From: Anas platyrhynchos
Lineage: Eukaryota > Chordata > Aves > Anseriformes > Anatidae
Assembly: GCF_047663525.1 (NCBI RefSeq)
Contig: NC_092590.1
Span: 5,600,001 to 5,664,000, forward strand
Direction: 5' to 3'
Length of the DNA: 64,000 bases
Part shown: positions 9,811 to 19,130 of the stretch, in pieces
How positions within the stretch are numbered: the stretch's first letter is position 1
Layout: every line of letters begins with the position of its first letter
Program-made: the position numbers and the translations under genes
The notes under the pieces: model-generated
Told to the model about the DNA's origin: nothing
The model's database searches: none
Seen by the model: only the letters and a program-made list of their open reading frames with translations

Positions 9811-12800
9811 GTGAGTCTGTTCCTTTAACATCTGCCCTATGGAAACACAGTGTACATCCCCTCCTACCAAGATCAGTTGATCATTAATTACAAGCAAAAC
9901 AAAAGACACAAGAAAAACAATTTTCCAAAGCCTAGGTTTTGTTTAATACACATCCAGTCTCCCCTTAACTCGCATGCATGTAATACACTACAGAACTTAA
10001 TTGCACGACTGCATGCATTTCCACATGCAAATTCCACATCATACAACATACATAGCAAATGACTGCTCAATATTTTGTATTAGACACAGAATAAGGCCCA
10101 TGTTCATGTAAAATCATATCTGCTAAGTTTGAGTGTTCAACCAGAGATGCCCAGGACATGTTTTCTATGGGAACCTTGTTCTGCTCTCCTAGATGCACTG
10201 GTTAAATGTGGGTTCAGCCGACATGAATTGTGCATGTAAGAGCTCAGCATGCATTTGCAAATCTCCCTGTTGAACCTTATGACAGTCTCCAGAAGCAGAA
10301 GACCACCTAGTGTCAGCTGTTAAAAGATTAGTTTTAACATTTTTATCACATTTATGGAGAAGCCTAATGACAGAGATTAAGAGAGAAATATTCAGTATGA
10401 TGGGATTCATTTGCTTGCAAGGTTTCTCTGTTTGTTTGCTTTTAAGGGAGACCAAATGTACCATTCCCTAATCCTATTTTCACAAGTGGCTGAGCCAGTT
10501 TTGCTGCCCTCCTACCTGGTAGCAGCCGGGCAGGTGGCATGGACGAGTTCAGTCTGTATGTTTACGGCTTGGTGCAATTACAAGCCAGCACTGGAAGTGC
10601 CTGGAAGTGCCAGCAAAGCTCCTGGGGCATGGGGGGAAGCTCAGATCTAACTGTGAAGCTGGAAACCCTCAGCCCAAGCAAGCAGCCTGACTGTTCATGG
10701 GCTGGGGTGCCAGTGCTGAGACTGCAGTGCTCTGCAGGAGCCCGAATCAAGGTCCTCAGCACACAGTGAAAGCCTTTTGATTGACTTCCCACGGCCTCTG
10801 CTTCGGATCTAGCGAAGGCAGCTGTGATGAGCCCGGATCATATTTCTCATCCTTGCCACCAGGAGGATAAGGCTTTCCCCATGAAAGAGGATTAATGGTC
10901 TGTGTGGCACTCTTTTTGACGTATTTCAATTCCCTGCAGGAAGACAGAGCCTCTGCAGAGTCAGGAGTGGGCTGAATTTCTCTCTCCCCTCCTAGTCCGG
11001 CAGAGAATTGTAAGAAGCTTTTACCACTGACTCTCTTCGTATAAGGAGCATCTTGTCATCATGGGCAGAGCTGTGAGGAGCTGTGCTGGGGGGGCCCTGG
11101 GACTCAGTGGGACGAGGAGCCTCGTGCCACAGTGGAGGCTGCTCCCAACCAGTGCACAAGCACAGAGCACCAGCCCAGCCTCCAGCCCACAGCAGAGCCC
11201 CACGGCCGTGGCAGGGGGTGGTGTATAGGAAAGGCTGTGCCTCACCTTCCTGCAGGCTGATGTCTGGAAAACTGCTGGAAAACGAGGCCACTGAGCCTCC
11301 TCCTACCCCACATTGCCTCCTCTCCATCTACATCTTCAGTATCTCCTCCACTGGGAGGGTTATACTAACTCACATAGCAGGTATAAACTGATAGTTGAGT
11401 GCTCGCTATTGTCTGAGTCTGAAGAATGTTGCTGTGCCAAAGTCTTTTTCTAGAGGAGAAATTTTGGATTTCAGAGTATTATTTTTTAAGCCATTGGTTT
11501 CTGAAGTGGAGGAAATACAGGAGGAATACACAGCTGAGCTACTGGTGTTTGAACAACTGCTGCTGCACATCTGCAGTGCCTTCTGCTATGCTTTTAAAAA
11601 TACACACCCACATCCATATATCTTCCTTTCTTTAACTAAATTAAAGTCAGTGGAGCCACATAACAGGAAAAACTTGGCTTCTTGTATGTGTTTGGACAGA
11701 AAAAAATGTATTGTAAACAGATCTATAAAATTATGCAATCACCATTTAGAGACATCGAGAATGCAAATGTGTTGTGGAAGCCTCCATATCTGTATGGATT
11801 TAGGATGGAAAAGAAAAATGCATTAAACAATGTAGTGGCTTATCCTAGGACTGTCAAAATAAAAAGGACTGCGTGGGATCATTCTTCATCATTACTGGCT
11901 AATAACTGCATACCACAGATTTTCGAAGTCATCACAACGCAGCCTAAGGACCTAGTCCTGCAAACACTAGTGAGCAACAAGTTCATCACCCCGAGTAATT
12001 AGGTGAACGTCTTACAGGAGAGTAACATTAATGCAGGCACAAGGAAGGGACTGACCAGAGCACCAGCCACTTGTCAAGCCATGGAAAGAGCAGAGGTGGG
12101 AAGTGCACATCATGCCAGGTTAGCAAGAGGGGCAGCAGAGACGAGCAATTAGATGACTTCCACACACTGCTAAGCAGGACCTGCACTTGTTGTTCGAATA
12201 ATAAAAAACAAGGAGGAAAATCAGCTGATATTGAAAGGCTTTTACATATAACAGCATCGATATGAATATACTGGGATACCCAGACAAAGTGCTAGGAGAG
12301 GCAAACAAGCAAGCAGCGTTCACGTTCTTCTATTCTGCCCAATTATGTTTACAGGAGTCCCGAGACCCTGAAATACCTGAACACAATGGGTTGAATTCAG
12401 CCTGGGATGTTTTTTCCTTTATCCTGAAAAGCCTTCTCTCCTGCTCTCCAAATTTGCACCTTTTAATAATGTTCAATATGCTCATTCCGAGGCAGAAATA
12501 TTGTTTGGGGCATAGTTTAGCAGTTTTCCTTTTACGCGGCAAACTACATTACTTCTCCTCTTGGGAAATCAGTGGAAGCCAGCTAAACTACTTCAGTATG
12601 CAATGAGCAGATGGAAAAGGCCAACGTAGAAATGAGACTATCATCAATATATCCGTTTAATCAATGATTTATTTCTTTTTAATTGATACAGCTCCTGAAA
12701 CAATTTAGGAAACAAGGGTCAGGCCTGCAATAATAGGCTGGGCAAGAAAAAAAAAAAAAAAAAGCAATGTGAAGAAGGTTTACCCCTCTCCAGAAATCAG

Positions 12801-14032
12801 TTCAATTCTGTAGAGCAGCACATCACAGGTGCACCCATGTCATACAGACAGACCCAGGGCAGAAAGGTAGTCTGTAACTAATTAACTGCATGTTCCAGCC
12901 AATTATACTTCATCCTTTTCAAACATCTGCTGAGTAGCAGAAACACAGACCTTCTCAATGTTTTATGCGTGCTGCAAGTCCCACAGCAATAAATTCAAAA
13001 CTTAACATTGCATGTTGTTCATTCCTTAGTGAGTATGTGTTTTAATGCCTTAATCTAAAATTCCTATATCTTTGAATTTTAGACATCAAAATCAAATTGC
13101 ATATTTCAGATAAGATTGCTAAGACAGAGTTTATGTTTTAATGTCTTCTTTAGAATGAAAATGATATCTAGATTTAATGATATGGCACAAACAGCTTCTC
13201 AGGTGCTGTTAAGCTATCAATAAACAACCAGCAGTTCTTTCAGAAGACCTAAGCGCTGCTTATTTCACTCAGAAATCAACATAAAGCATTTCAATATTAT
13301 ATTTCTCATCGCGTCTTAGTCCTGCAACAATCACACTCTATTTTCTATATAAATATACTTAAAAGATTGAGTCTGTGTCTGTCGAAGCCAGCAAATAGAT
13401 CAGATTGCCCCTTTTAACCTCTCTCCCATTAACAGCACTGACCTACAATGTAATCAGCTTCTGCTGGCCATGTGGAGAGCTCTCCTTGAGCACAGTGATA
13501 ATGTTCATGAGAATACAGCGCTCATACTTCCAGGAAAAGGCCTGGCCAGTAATTTTCCAACAAAAGGTTCTTTGTTCAAGTGTCAATTGATCAAAACCTA
13601 AGCATCTTGCTTAGACACACAGAGCAGTCTGACATGGATAAAATCTCTAATCAAAACCAGGTGACAAAATGTGAGTGACAGTCTGGAAAGGAACTGCGTA
13701 AGGTCCTTGAGGCTGTGGTTCAGGACCGTGACTGGCGTCCTATAGAGCAACACTTGAAACACGTACCCTATATGCTGGGTTAGTAGAATAAAAAATAGAT
13801 AGCATAGTCCAGTGTGAAAAACTTGTTTCCTTGAGCTGCTCCTAAGATGAATTTGTGGACAATATTAAATTCCCAGAGCTTTCCCAAAAGAGGAAAGCAG
13901 TTTCCCACCCTGTTCTCAGTATTTCCATCATCTAGAGATGTGGCCAGCCATAGTTGTTGACTAACTCTGATGGTTTTGTAGCTGGGAGATTCCTCTGTAG
14001 TAAAATATTTCACGCAATATAATCCTTTATAG
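9811..14032 (+). other. NDST4 intron (4.2 kb)
   Basis: This intron is bounded by gtgagt and cctttatag. It contains a 17-A run at 12747-12763. It has GC-rich patches around 10,500-10,800 and 11,080-11,300 in which frames stay open on both strands without similarity to known proteins. No exon or repeat family was recognised. Confidence 0.8.
12747..12763. repeat. Poly-A run (17)
   Basis: A homopolymer inside the long NDST4 intron. Confidence 0.95.
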
Positions 14033-14135
14033 GTTTGACCCTCAGAAGGGCTTTTGGTGCCAGTTATTGGAAGGAGGGAAAACAAAGTGCCTGGGAAAAA
14101 GCAAAGGTCGAAAATACCCACCCATGGACCAAGAG
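14033..14135 (+). CDS. NDST4: NDST4 exon: disulfide loop and KGRKYP PAPS motif
   Basis: This short exon completes a Thr codon and encodes [15 protein letters not shown], then [19 protein letters not shown]. The two cysteines, ten residues apart, match by spacing human NDST1 Cys818 and Cys828, which form a disulfide in the sulfotransferase structure. The lysine in SKGRKYP matches Lys833, which contacts PAPS. The acceptor is cctttatag and the donor gag|gtaaag, phase 2 in and phase 0 out. FDPQKGFW, rather than an FDSHKGFW-type sequence, is again more like NDST4 as I recall the paralogues. Confidence 0.95.
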
Positions 14136-14284
14136 GTAAAGGCTCTGCAGAGATTTCAGTTAAGATTCTTTTTTAATATGCACACTGTGTTTGACTCCTA
14201 AAATATAAATATTTTTTATTACTTCACTGGCTTGCTATATTTAAAAACCAGAAGCTTTTAATGCGCTTTGAATGAGAGGAGACT

Positions 14285-14300
14285 CTCTGCCCCCTAGAAG
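14285..14300 (-). promoter_or_regulatory. CTCF-like motif in last intron
   Basis: On the minus strand the sequence reads CTTCTAGGGGGCAGAG. It fits the S-Y-AG-R-K-GGC-R part of the CTCF consensus at every core position, with mismatches only at the 5' flank. This is motif matching by eye with no occupancy evidence. Confidence 0.4.
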
Positions 14301-14345
14301 AGCCTCTGCCTTGGAGCAGAGCACAGCTGACAAGCAGCAAAACCT

Positions 14346-14363
14346 GGGGTGGGGTGGGGTGGG
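14346..14363 (+). other. Potential G-quadruplex, GGGGT repeats
   Basis: The tract GGGGTGGGGTGGGGTGGG has four guanine runs with single-T loops, the most stable class of intramolecular G-quadruplex. It ends 37 bases before the last exon, in the branch-point region. Because the gene is on the + strand, the intron RNA itself carries the G-rich strand. Confidence 0.75.
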
Positions 14364-14400
14364 CTTCCTTGTTTGACTGTGTTGTTTTCACCCTTCCCAG

Positions 14401-14520
14401 TCCCGGGCTTTCCTGTCGAGCTACTACCGAGACCACAACGTGGAACTGTCCAAGCTGCTGCATAGGCTGGGACAACCCCTGCCCTCCTGGCTGAGACAGG
14501 AGCTGCAGAAAGTCAGATAG
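14401..14520 (+). CDS. NDST4: NDST4 terminal coding exon with stop
   Basis: This exon encodes [20 protein letters not shown], then [19 protein letters not shown] and a TAG stop at 14518-14520. FL(S)[14 protein letters not shown] is the conserved C-terminal helix of all NDSTs. The ending [13 protein letters not shown] separates NDST3/NDST4 from NDST1 and NDST2, whose C-termini differ. HRLGQ rather than HKLGQ mildly favours NDST4. The acceptor is cccttcccag in phase 0. Confidence 0.95.
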   Translation, partial: SRAFLSSYYRDHNVELSKLLHRLGQPLPSWLRQELQKVR

Positions 14521-14680
14521 CACACGAGGGCAGGGGCCCAGCCAAGGACAATTTCCTTCACCGTGAAACCCCTTGCTTCTCCGACTCACCTGTGATCGTC
14601 AGTAGAGGACCTCATGAATAACGCTCTTTCTATTAAAAACAAAAACAAATGAATAAAAAAAAACCCGACAACTGTTTATA
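14521..14680 (+). other. NDST4 3' UTR (minimal extent)
   Basis: The sequence after the stop is untranslated and reaches two polyadenylation-signal hexamers at 14632 and 14652. The true end is not defined by sequence alone, and longer 3' UTR forms are possible. Confidence 0.55.
14632..14657 (+). terminator. Candidate poly(A) signals ATTAAA and AATAAA
   Basis: ATTAAA at 14632-14637 and AATAAA at 14652-14657 lie 112-137 bases after the stop in an A-rich stretch. A T/G-containing segment follows at about 14,670-14,690. They are the first canonical hexamers after the coding sequence. Confidence 0.5.
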
Positions 14681-15656
14681 TGCACGCGCTGACAGTTACT
14701 AGCATCGACCCCTTTTGTCAGCTTCCAGGAAATAATACGGAGCTACGTGGCATTACTCTTTATCCAGACCCGGATTCGTGCATAGTCTAGTTCCTCTGTT
14801 CACCAGAAAGTACCAGAAACTGTATGTAGGACAGATTGACTTCAGTGTATATGACAAATTGCAGTCTGTCAGGACACGAGCAAAGGATGGGAACATCTCG
14901 TTGGACTGTGAGGTTGGTCATCTGTTGGTGTTTTTCTCCTGTTTATTTCTCTGTGTGTGTTTTTTTTTGTTTTGTTTTGTTTTCCCCCAGTCATGTAACG
15001 TGTCCTATAATTTTATAGGAAAATTCAGCACTTTGCAGTCAGGGTCCCTAATGATTATAATCTATGCAATATCAAACTATGATCATTGTTTTCAACACAG
15101 AATGAGGTGGGCTAAGTTCTTTCCTAAACTACTCCCCTGGGATTCCTGTAATAACTGCCAATCGTCCATGGTCTTTCTTTTGTTGCTTTTTTTCCCCTTC
15201 ACAACAAGATATATCCCAATTTACTGAAGTTGTGTGGGTGGTTGAGGTGCAACACGGTGAGGTGGCTCTACTCCTAGATCTCAATGAAATCCATTCACTT
15301 TCATCTTGGCAGGGCTACTTTGCCACCTAGTTGTGTTTTTCATCATACCTGCTCAGTTCCTATAGCAGCTGTGACAGCTCTGAGATGTGAAGTCATAGTA
15401 CACATTTTCTTTTCAAAACGCCATGGGACTCCTTAAAATACTATCAAAACCTTTTAAAAGCTGAACAGGCCATTAGAGCAGCATACTGACAATAACCTAA
15501 TGTTGACAATTTTGTTTCTAACTGAAAAGCAATGTTTTTGCTCCGAAGCCTTCAAAAGAAGAGAATGGGTTAGTCATTTAGGGTCTGAAAGCTATTACAG
15601 GAAAAAAAGAAAAAAAAAAAAGTTTTAATGACCAAAGCTATTTATTAATGCTTTGG

Positions 15657-15694
<38 letters not shown>

Positions 15695-17929
15695 ACAAAG
15701 CCTTCCGAAGAACAGACTCTTTCTATAGACTTTAACGGAGTTGAATGCACAAGCAAGCATATCCACTGCATGTCTTATACACATATATTATGAATATGTT
15801 TTTATGCCCGTGTATCTACACATTGTGCATTGAGATCAAACACAAACTTAGTTTTAAGTATCCAGTTTTTGTGCCCATAGATAAATGAAAGGGTTGGTTA
15901 CCAAAAATATTATATTATGAACTGTATTTTCTTCTCAAATCCGTACTGGCAGGGTTGACAAGGCTGGGCAGAAATTCACCATGAAATTTAAGCTGGGTGA
16001 ACAAATATCATTTAGGCGTTTTAGCCCTGTAACACTTTTTCTCCAGAAAACAGAAGCTGTGCTACGTGTTATTTATGCACCACAAAATGGAGTAAGTTTC
16101 AGTTTTCAGACATCCCTACCTCAGTTCCTAGGTGCAGGCCATTTCAGATGCTGCAGAGGCTTTGAGCTTTCTCTCTCCACAAATTTGATACTTATGTCTT
16201 AGCTCTGGAAACAGAACAGGACATCGAGGCTGCACCATTAATTCAGAGTCAGAGCTACCCCTTGGGGCAGCACAAATTAATGCACGTCATGGACAATGGT
16301 ATTAAAGGGCATTTAAATAAATTTAGGCTTAAAACCAGTTGATACACGTAGATGTCTATCTTAGCACTGTCAAACTCCTAAGTCATGAGACTGTCCACCA
16401 AAGTTATGACACTAGCTCATTTCGGATTGACAACTCCAATGCTTCCCGGAGTTATCCTGGACCCATCCTGCTCTGGACAGTGGTGGCACTTCCCCACAAG
16501 TGTCCTCTGGCACCACATGTCACCACAGTGTTTCTTGTCACCTCGCCTTTACCACTTTCCTCCACCACTGCCCATCAGTACACACCTGGTTCCCTCTTCC
16601 TCCAATGTCTTTTCAGCCCTCTTCTCAGCTAGCACTGCCATCCATGGTCTCGCACACGCAGCCCATGGCTCCTTGTTGAGCCATGGTGAGGAGCACAACA
16701 GCCCGTTGTGCTCCTGCCCTCGCTCTTTCTGCAGCAGGACTCACAGAAGGGGTGGGAATGGTGCAGTGTCAGGTATCTCCTGCTGCTGCAGGAGCATGAC
16801 ACATCCAACGCCACCAGTCCAGTGCCTATGTGCACAGGGACACATACCAATCTACAGGAAAGCCTGAAAGACAAATGCTACCCAATCTCATATTTTCTTT
16901 TAAATACTGAAATTAGATTTATCTCATATAAATGAGTCACCTACTTTATTTTATAGGAGATGGAGGGAAATAGCACTTCTAGGACCCAATTCATCTCATC
17001 TCAAACTAGATTTCTTAAATGAATGAGATTATTATTGGCTGTTCTTCTTTACTGATTAATAAAGGTCAGGAGACAACTTGTTCTGAGGTAGGGCCCACCT
17101 GAAAAGGAGGTGGCATTTTATCTTGCAGCTACAGCTGCTGGACGTTAGAGCAAGAGACTGGGAGGTTTGAGAAAAGGATATGATTTTGTCTTGTTAAAGT
17201 GTTGTGCTTTTTTTTTTTTTTTAAAGAAAAAATACATTTTTTGTATGTTATATTTTGTAGGGAGAACTCTTCAAAATGAGCTAGGGTAATGTAAATGCCA
17301 AATAAAAGGAACCTTACATGTATCTTTTTTTTTTTTTTTTTTAATAAAGTCAGTTACATACTCTGATACAAATTCATGCTCTTTTAACTTTTAGCGCTGA
17401 TAATGCCAAAGACAGGTAGTCTGATGAGAGCTTTGAATAAGTAAAAATCGGTTAAAGATAACTAAATCAACTCTTTGATAAAATTTTAGCTGTTAAAATG
17501 CTTTAAAAGTGGCTTATCCTTAATTAAAAGATGAGTTCAAAACTACTGGATTAAAAGCTAAAACTGTTTCAGGATTCTTTTAAGGAAATGAGGCAAATAC
17601 CATAAAATCTGGAAAAAAAAATTCTTGTTTTTAGCTTTTCATTTGGAAAAAAAAATAAAAAATTAAGTCTTCCCAACACTCAGCACTGTAATAGCATCAT
17701 ATCCTTAAAACACACTGGACATTTTTATACCTCATTGTTATTTTTCAAGTTTGAATGGGCATCGCATTACCCAGAGATCTCATGTTCCATTGAAAACTGA
17801 CATTTGAAGTGACTTCATTATGTGTCACATAAAGATGAAATAACAGTATTTCAAAGTTTCATTCCTTCCACTCGTAATAGGACCCATCAACACAAAATTT
17901 CTCCAGATCAGCGTATTATAGAAGAGCCT
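14681..17929. other. Intergenic, AT-rich, no gene seen
   Basis: This stretch holds a 36-A run (15657-15692), a smaller A run at about 15,602-15,621, T runs near 17,209-17,222 and 17,326-17,342, and the start of the downstream gene desert. Part of it could be an extended NDST4 3' UTR. Open frames here show no recognisable protein similarity. Confidence 0.65.
15657..15692. repeat. Poly-A run (36)
   Basis: This is the longest homopolymer in the window. No clear retroelement body or target-site duplication could be attached to it. Confidence 0.95.
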
Positions 17930-18728
17930 TTGTGAGCTAGCTATAAATGATCTCGATTTCTTTTATGTTTTTGATATCGCTGACCACGTAATTGTTGGGA
18001 TTCTTAAAGACCAGCAAAACAAATGCAATAAAAATGAAACATTTATTCACGGCAAGGGGGCTGTAGCTGTGAAAGATAATGACAGGCCTTCTTTCCTATT
18101 CATAAGCTACAGGATTCATCTCCGCAATACTTCCACGTGGTGCAGGCTGTAAATCAAGACGGGGTTTTACCTACTACAGGCCTACAGCTGCAATTACCTC
18201 CCCTTCCCCTGCAAATACTGATTCCTGTGTAGATTTGAGGTAGTGCTGCAACACTGAAGACTCCTCCTGCCCTGTGAGACCATGGGGAGTGTTCCTGTTA
18301 ACTCCAGCAGGCCCTTGCTGACTTCGGCCTGGTCTTGTAAAGCACAGTCCGTGTGGTTCAAGTTTCACCTAGTGCTATCACTGCTGGAAATCCATCAATA
18401 GCTTTATTTCTATTATTGATTGGCAATTTCTTCCCACCCTGCCATATCGGTCGGTGCTGCACCGCGGCTGGGGCTCTCGGGCCTACTGCCACGTGTGCCG
18501 GTCGGCAGCCATCAGCTGTGCTTCGCCCCCACCTCCAGCACTGCGTGGGGCTGCACTGTCTCCAATCTCATCATACTGCAGGGGTCTCCACCTGCCCTGG
18601 TCTCCTGCATCTCTGGCCCCAAGAAAAATGAAATTGCACAAGCTGACACAGGTGTCAGAGTCTACATACAGCAGCAGGCCCTCAAAACAAAACAAGCCTG
18701 TGTAATCGAGGTTCTCTTTATGTACTGA

Positions 18729-18746
18729 CCTCTCAAGGTCGAGAGG
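18729..18746. repeat. Small perfect hairpin CCTCTC-AAGGTC-GAGAGG
   Basis: Six-base arms flank a six-base spacer, and a nested GACC/GGTC pair overlaps it. It is too short to claim a function. Confidence 0.6.
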
Positions 18747-18853
18747 AAAAAAAGAAAGAAAGTTGCCAGATTAACTGCTTATAGATGTTTTTTAATAAAA
18801 CAAATTTTCTTTCTGATATGGGATCAGACTGCCAAGCGTCCCCCAAACAAATT

Positions 18854-18864
18854 AAGATGGCGGC
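18854..18864 (+). promoter_or_regulatory. YY1 core AAGATGGCGGC
   Basis: This is an exact match to the AAGATGGCGGC form of the YY1 site, isolated in AT-rich intergenic DNA. Confidence 0.5.
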
Positions 18865-19130
18865 ATTATAAATTCTTGGGGGAGGAAAACGTGGTGTAAT
18901 GAAAGCGCTGATGGGTCCAGACTCTCTGATGTGATAATAAGGCAACAGGGACATGTCCTGAATACAAAGGCAAAGCCTGAATATTTTCCTTCCTCCTTCC
19001 CCCTCCTCCTCTTTCTTCTCATTTGTGTTAAATTTTGAGCCAGCACAGCGCATCTGAAAAGTATGTGACAGGCAGATCCTGTTAGGTGGTGGAACATCAT
19101 TCATCTCCCAAACCATCCGCCAAGAATAAA

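Larger units (their letters stand above)
14136..14400 (+). other. Last NDST4 intron (265 bp) with G-run tract
   Basis: This is the shortest intron of the gene in this window, between gtaaag and cccttcccag. It contains a CTCF-like core on the minus strand (14285-14300) and a four-run guanine tract (14346-14363) just upstream of the acceptor. Confidence 0.9.
853..14520 (+). other. NDST4: NDST4 (or NDST3) gene, 3' part: eight coding exons
   Basis: This is the 3' half of a bifunctional heparan sulfate N-deacetylase/N-sulfotransferase, a Golgi type II membrane enzyme that removes acetyl from GlcNAc and sulfates the free amine using PAPS. Eight exons splice in frame to 360 residues and a stop, against about 870-880 for the family, so roughly residues 513-872 are seen. 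All introns are GT-AG. The joined phases are 0, 1, 2, 0, 0, 2 and 0, and every split codon (Gly, Trp, Thr) is restored. NDST4 is preferred over NDST3 because stretches such as [34 protein letters not shown] and [18 protein letters not shown] agree with my memory of NDST4. The paralogues are very close and this was not aligned. The transmembrane segment and most of the deacetylase domain lie upstream of the window. No frameshift or stop interrupts the gene. Confidence 0.78.
17930..19130. promoter_or_regulatory. Candidate conserved non-coding block(s)
   Basis: This is non-repetitive, balanced-composition sequence with compact motif clusters: CACGTAATTG-like near 17,985, a short hairpin at 18,729-18,746 and a perfect YY1 core at 18,854-18,864. 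It lies 3.4-4.6 kb past the gene end. The call rests on texture alone, without alignment. Confidence 0.3.

Noticed and set aside
10850-10872. A CTCF-like word (gccaccaggaggataagg)
   Set aside because: It lacks the GGC-R-S half of the core, so it falls short of the sites reported elsewhere.
16777-16794. A small hairpin CTCCTGC-TGCT-GCAGGAG
   Set aside because: Seven-base arms in CAG/CTG-like sequence are expected by chance in 64 kb.
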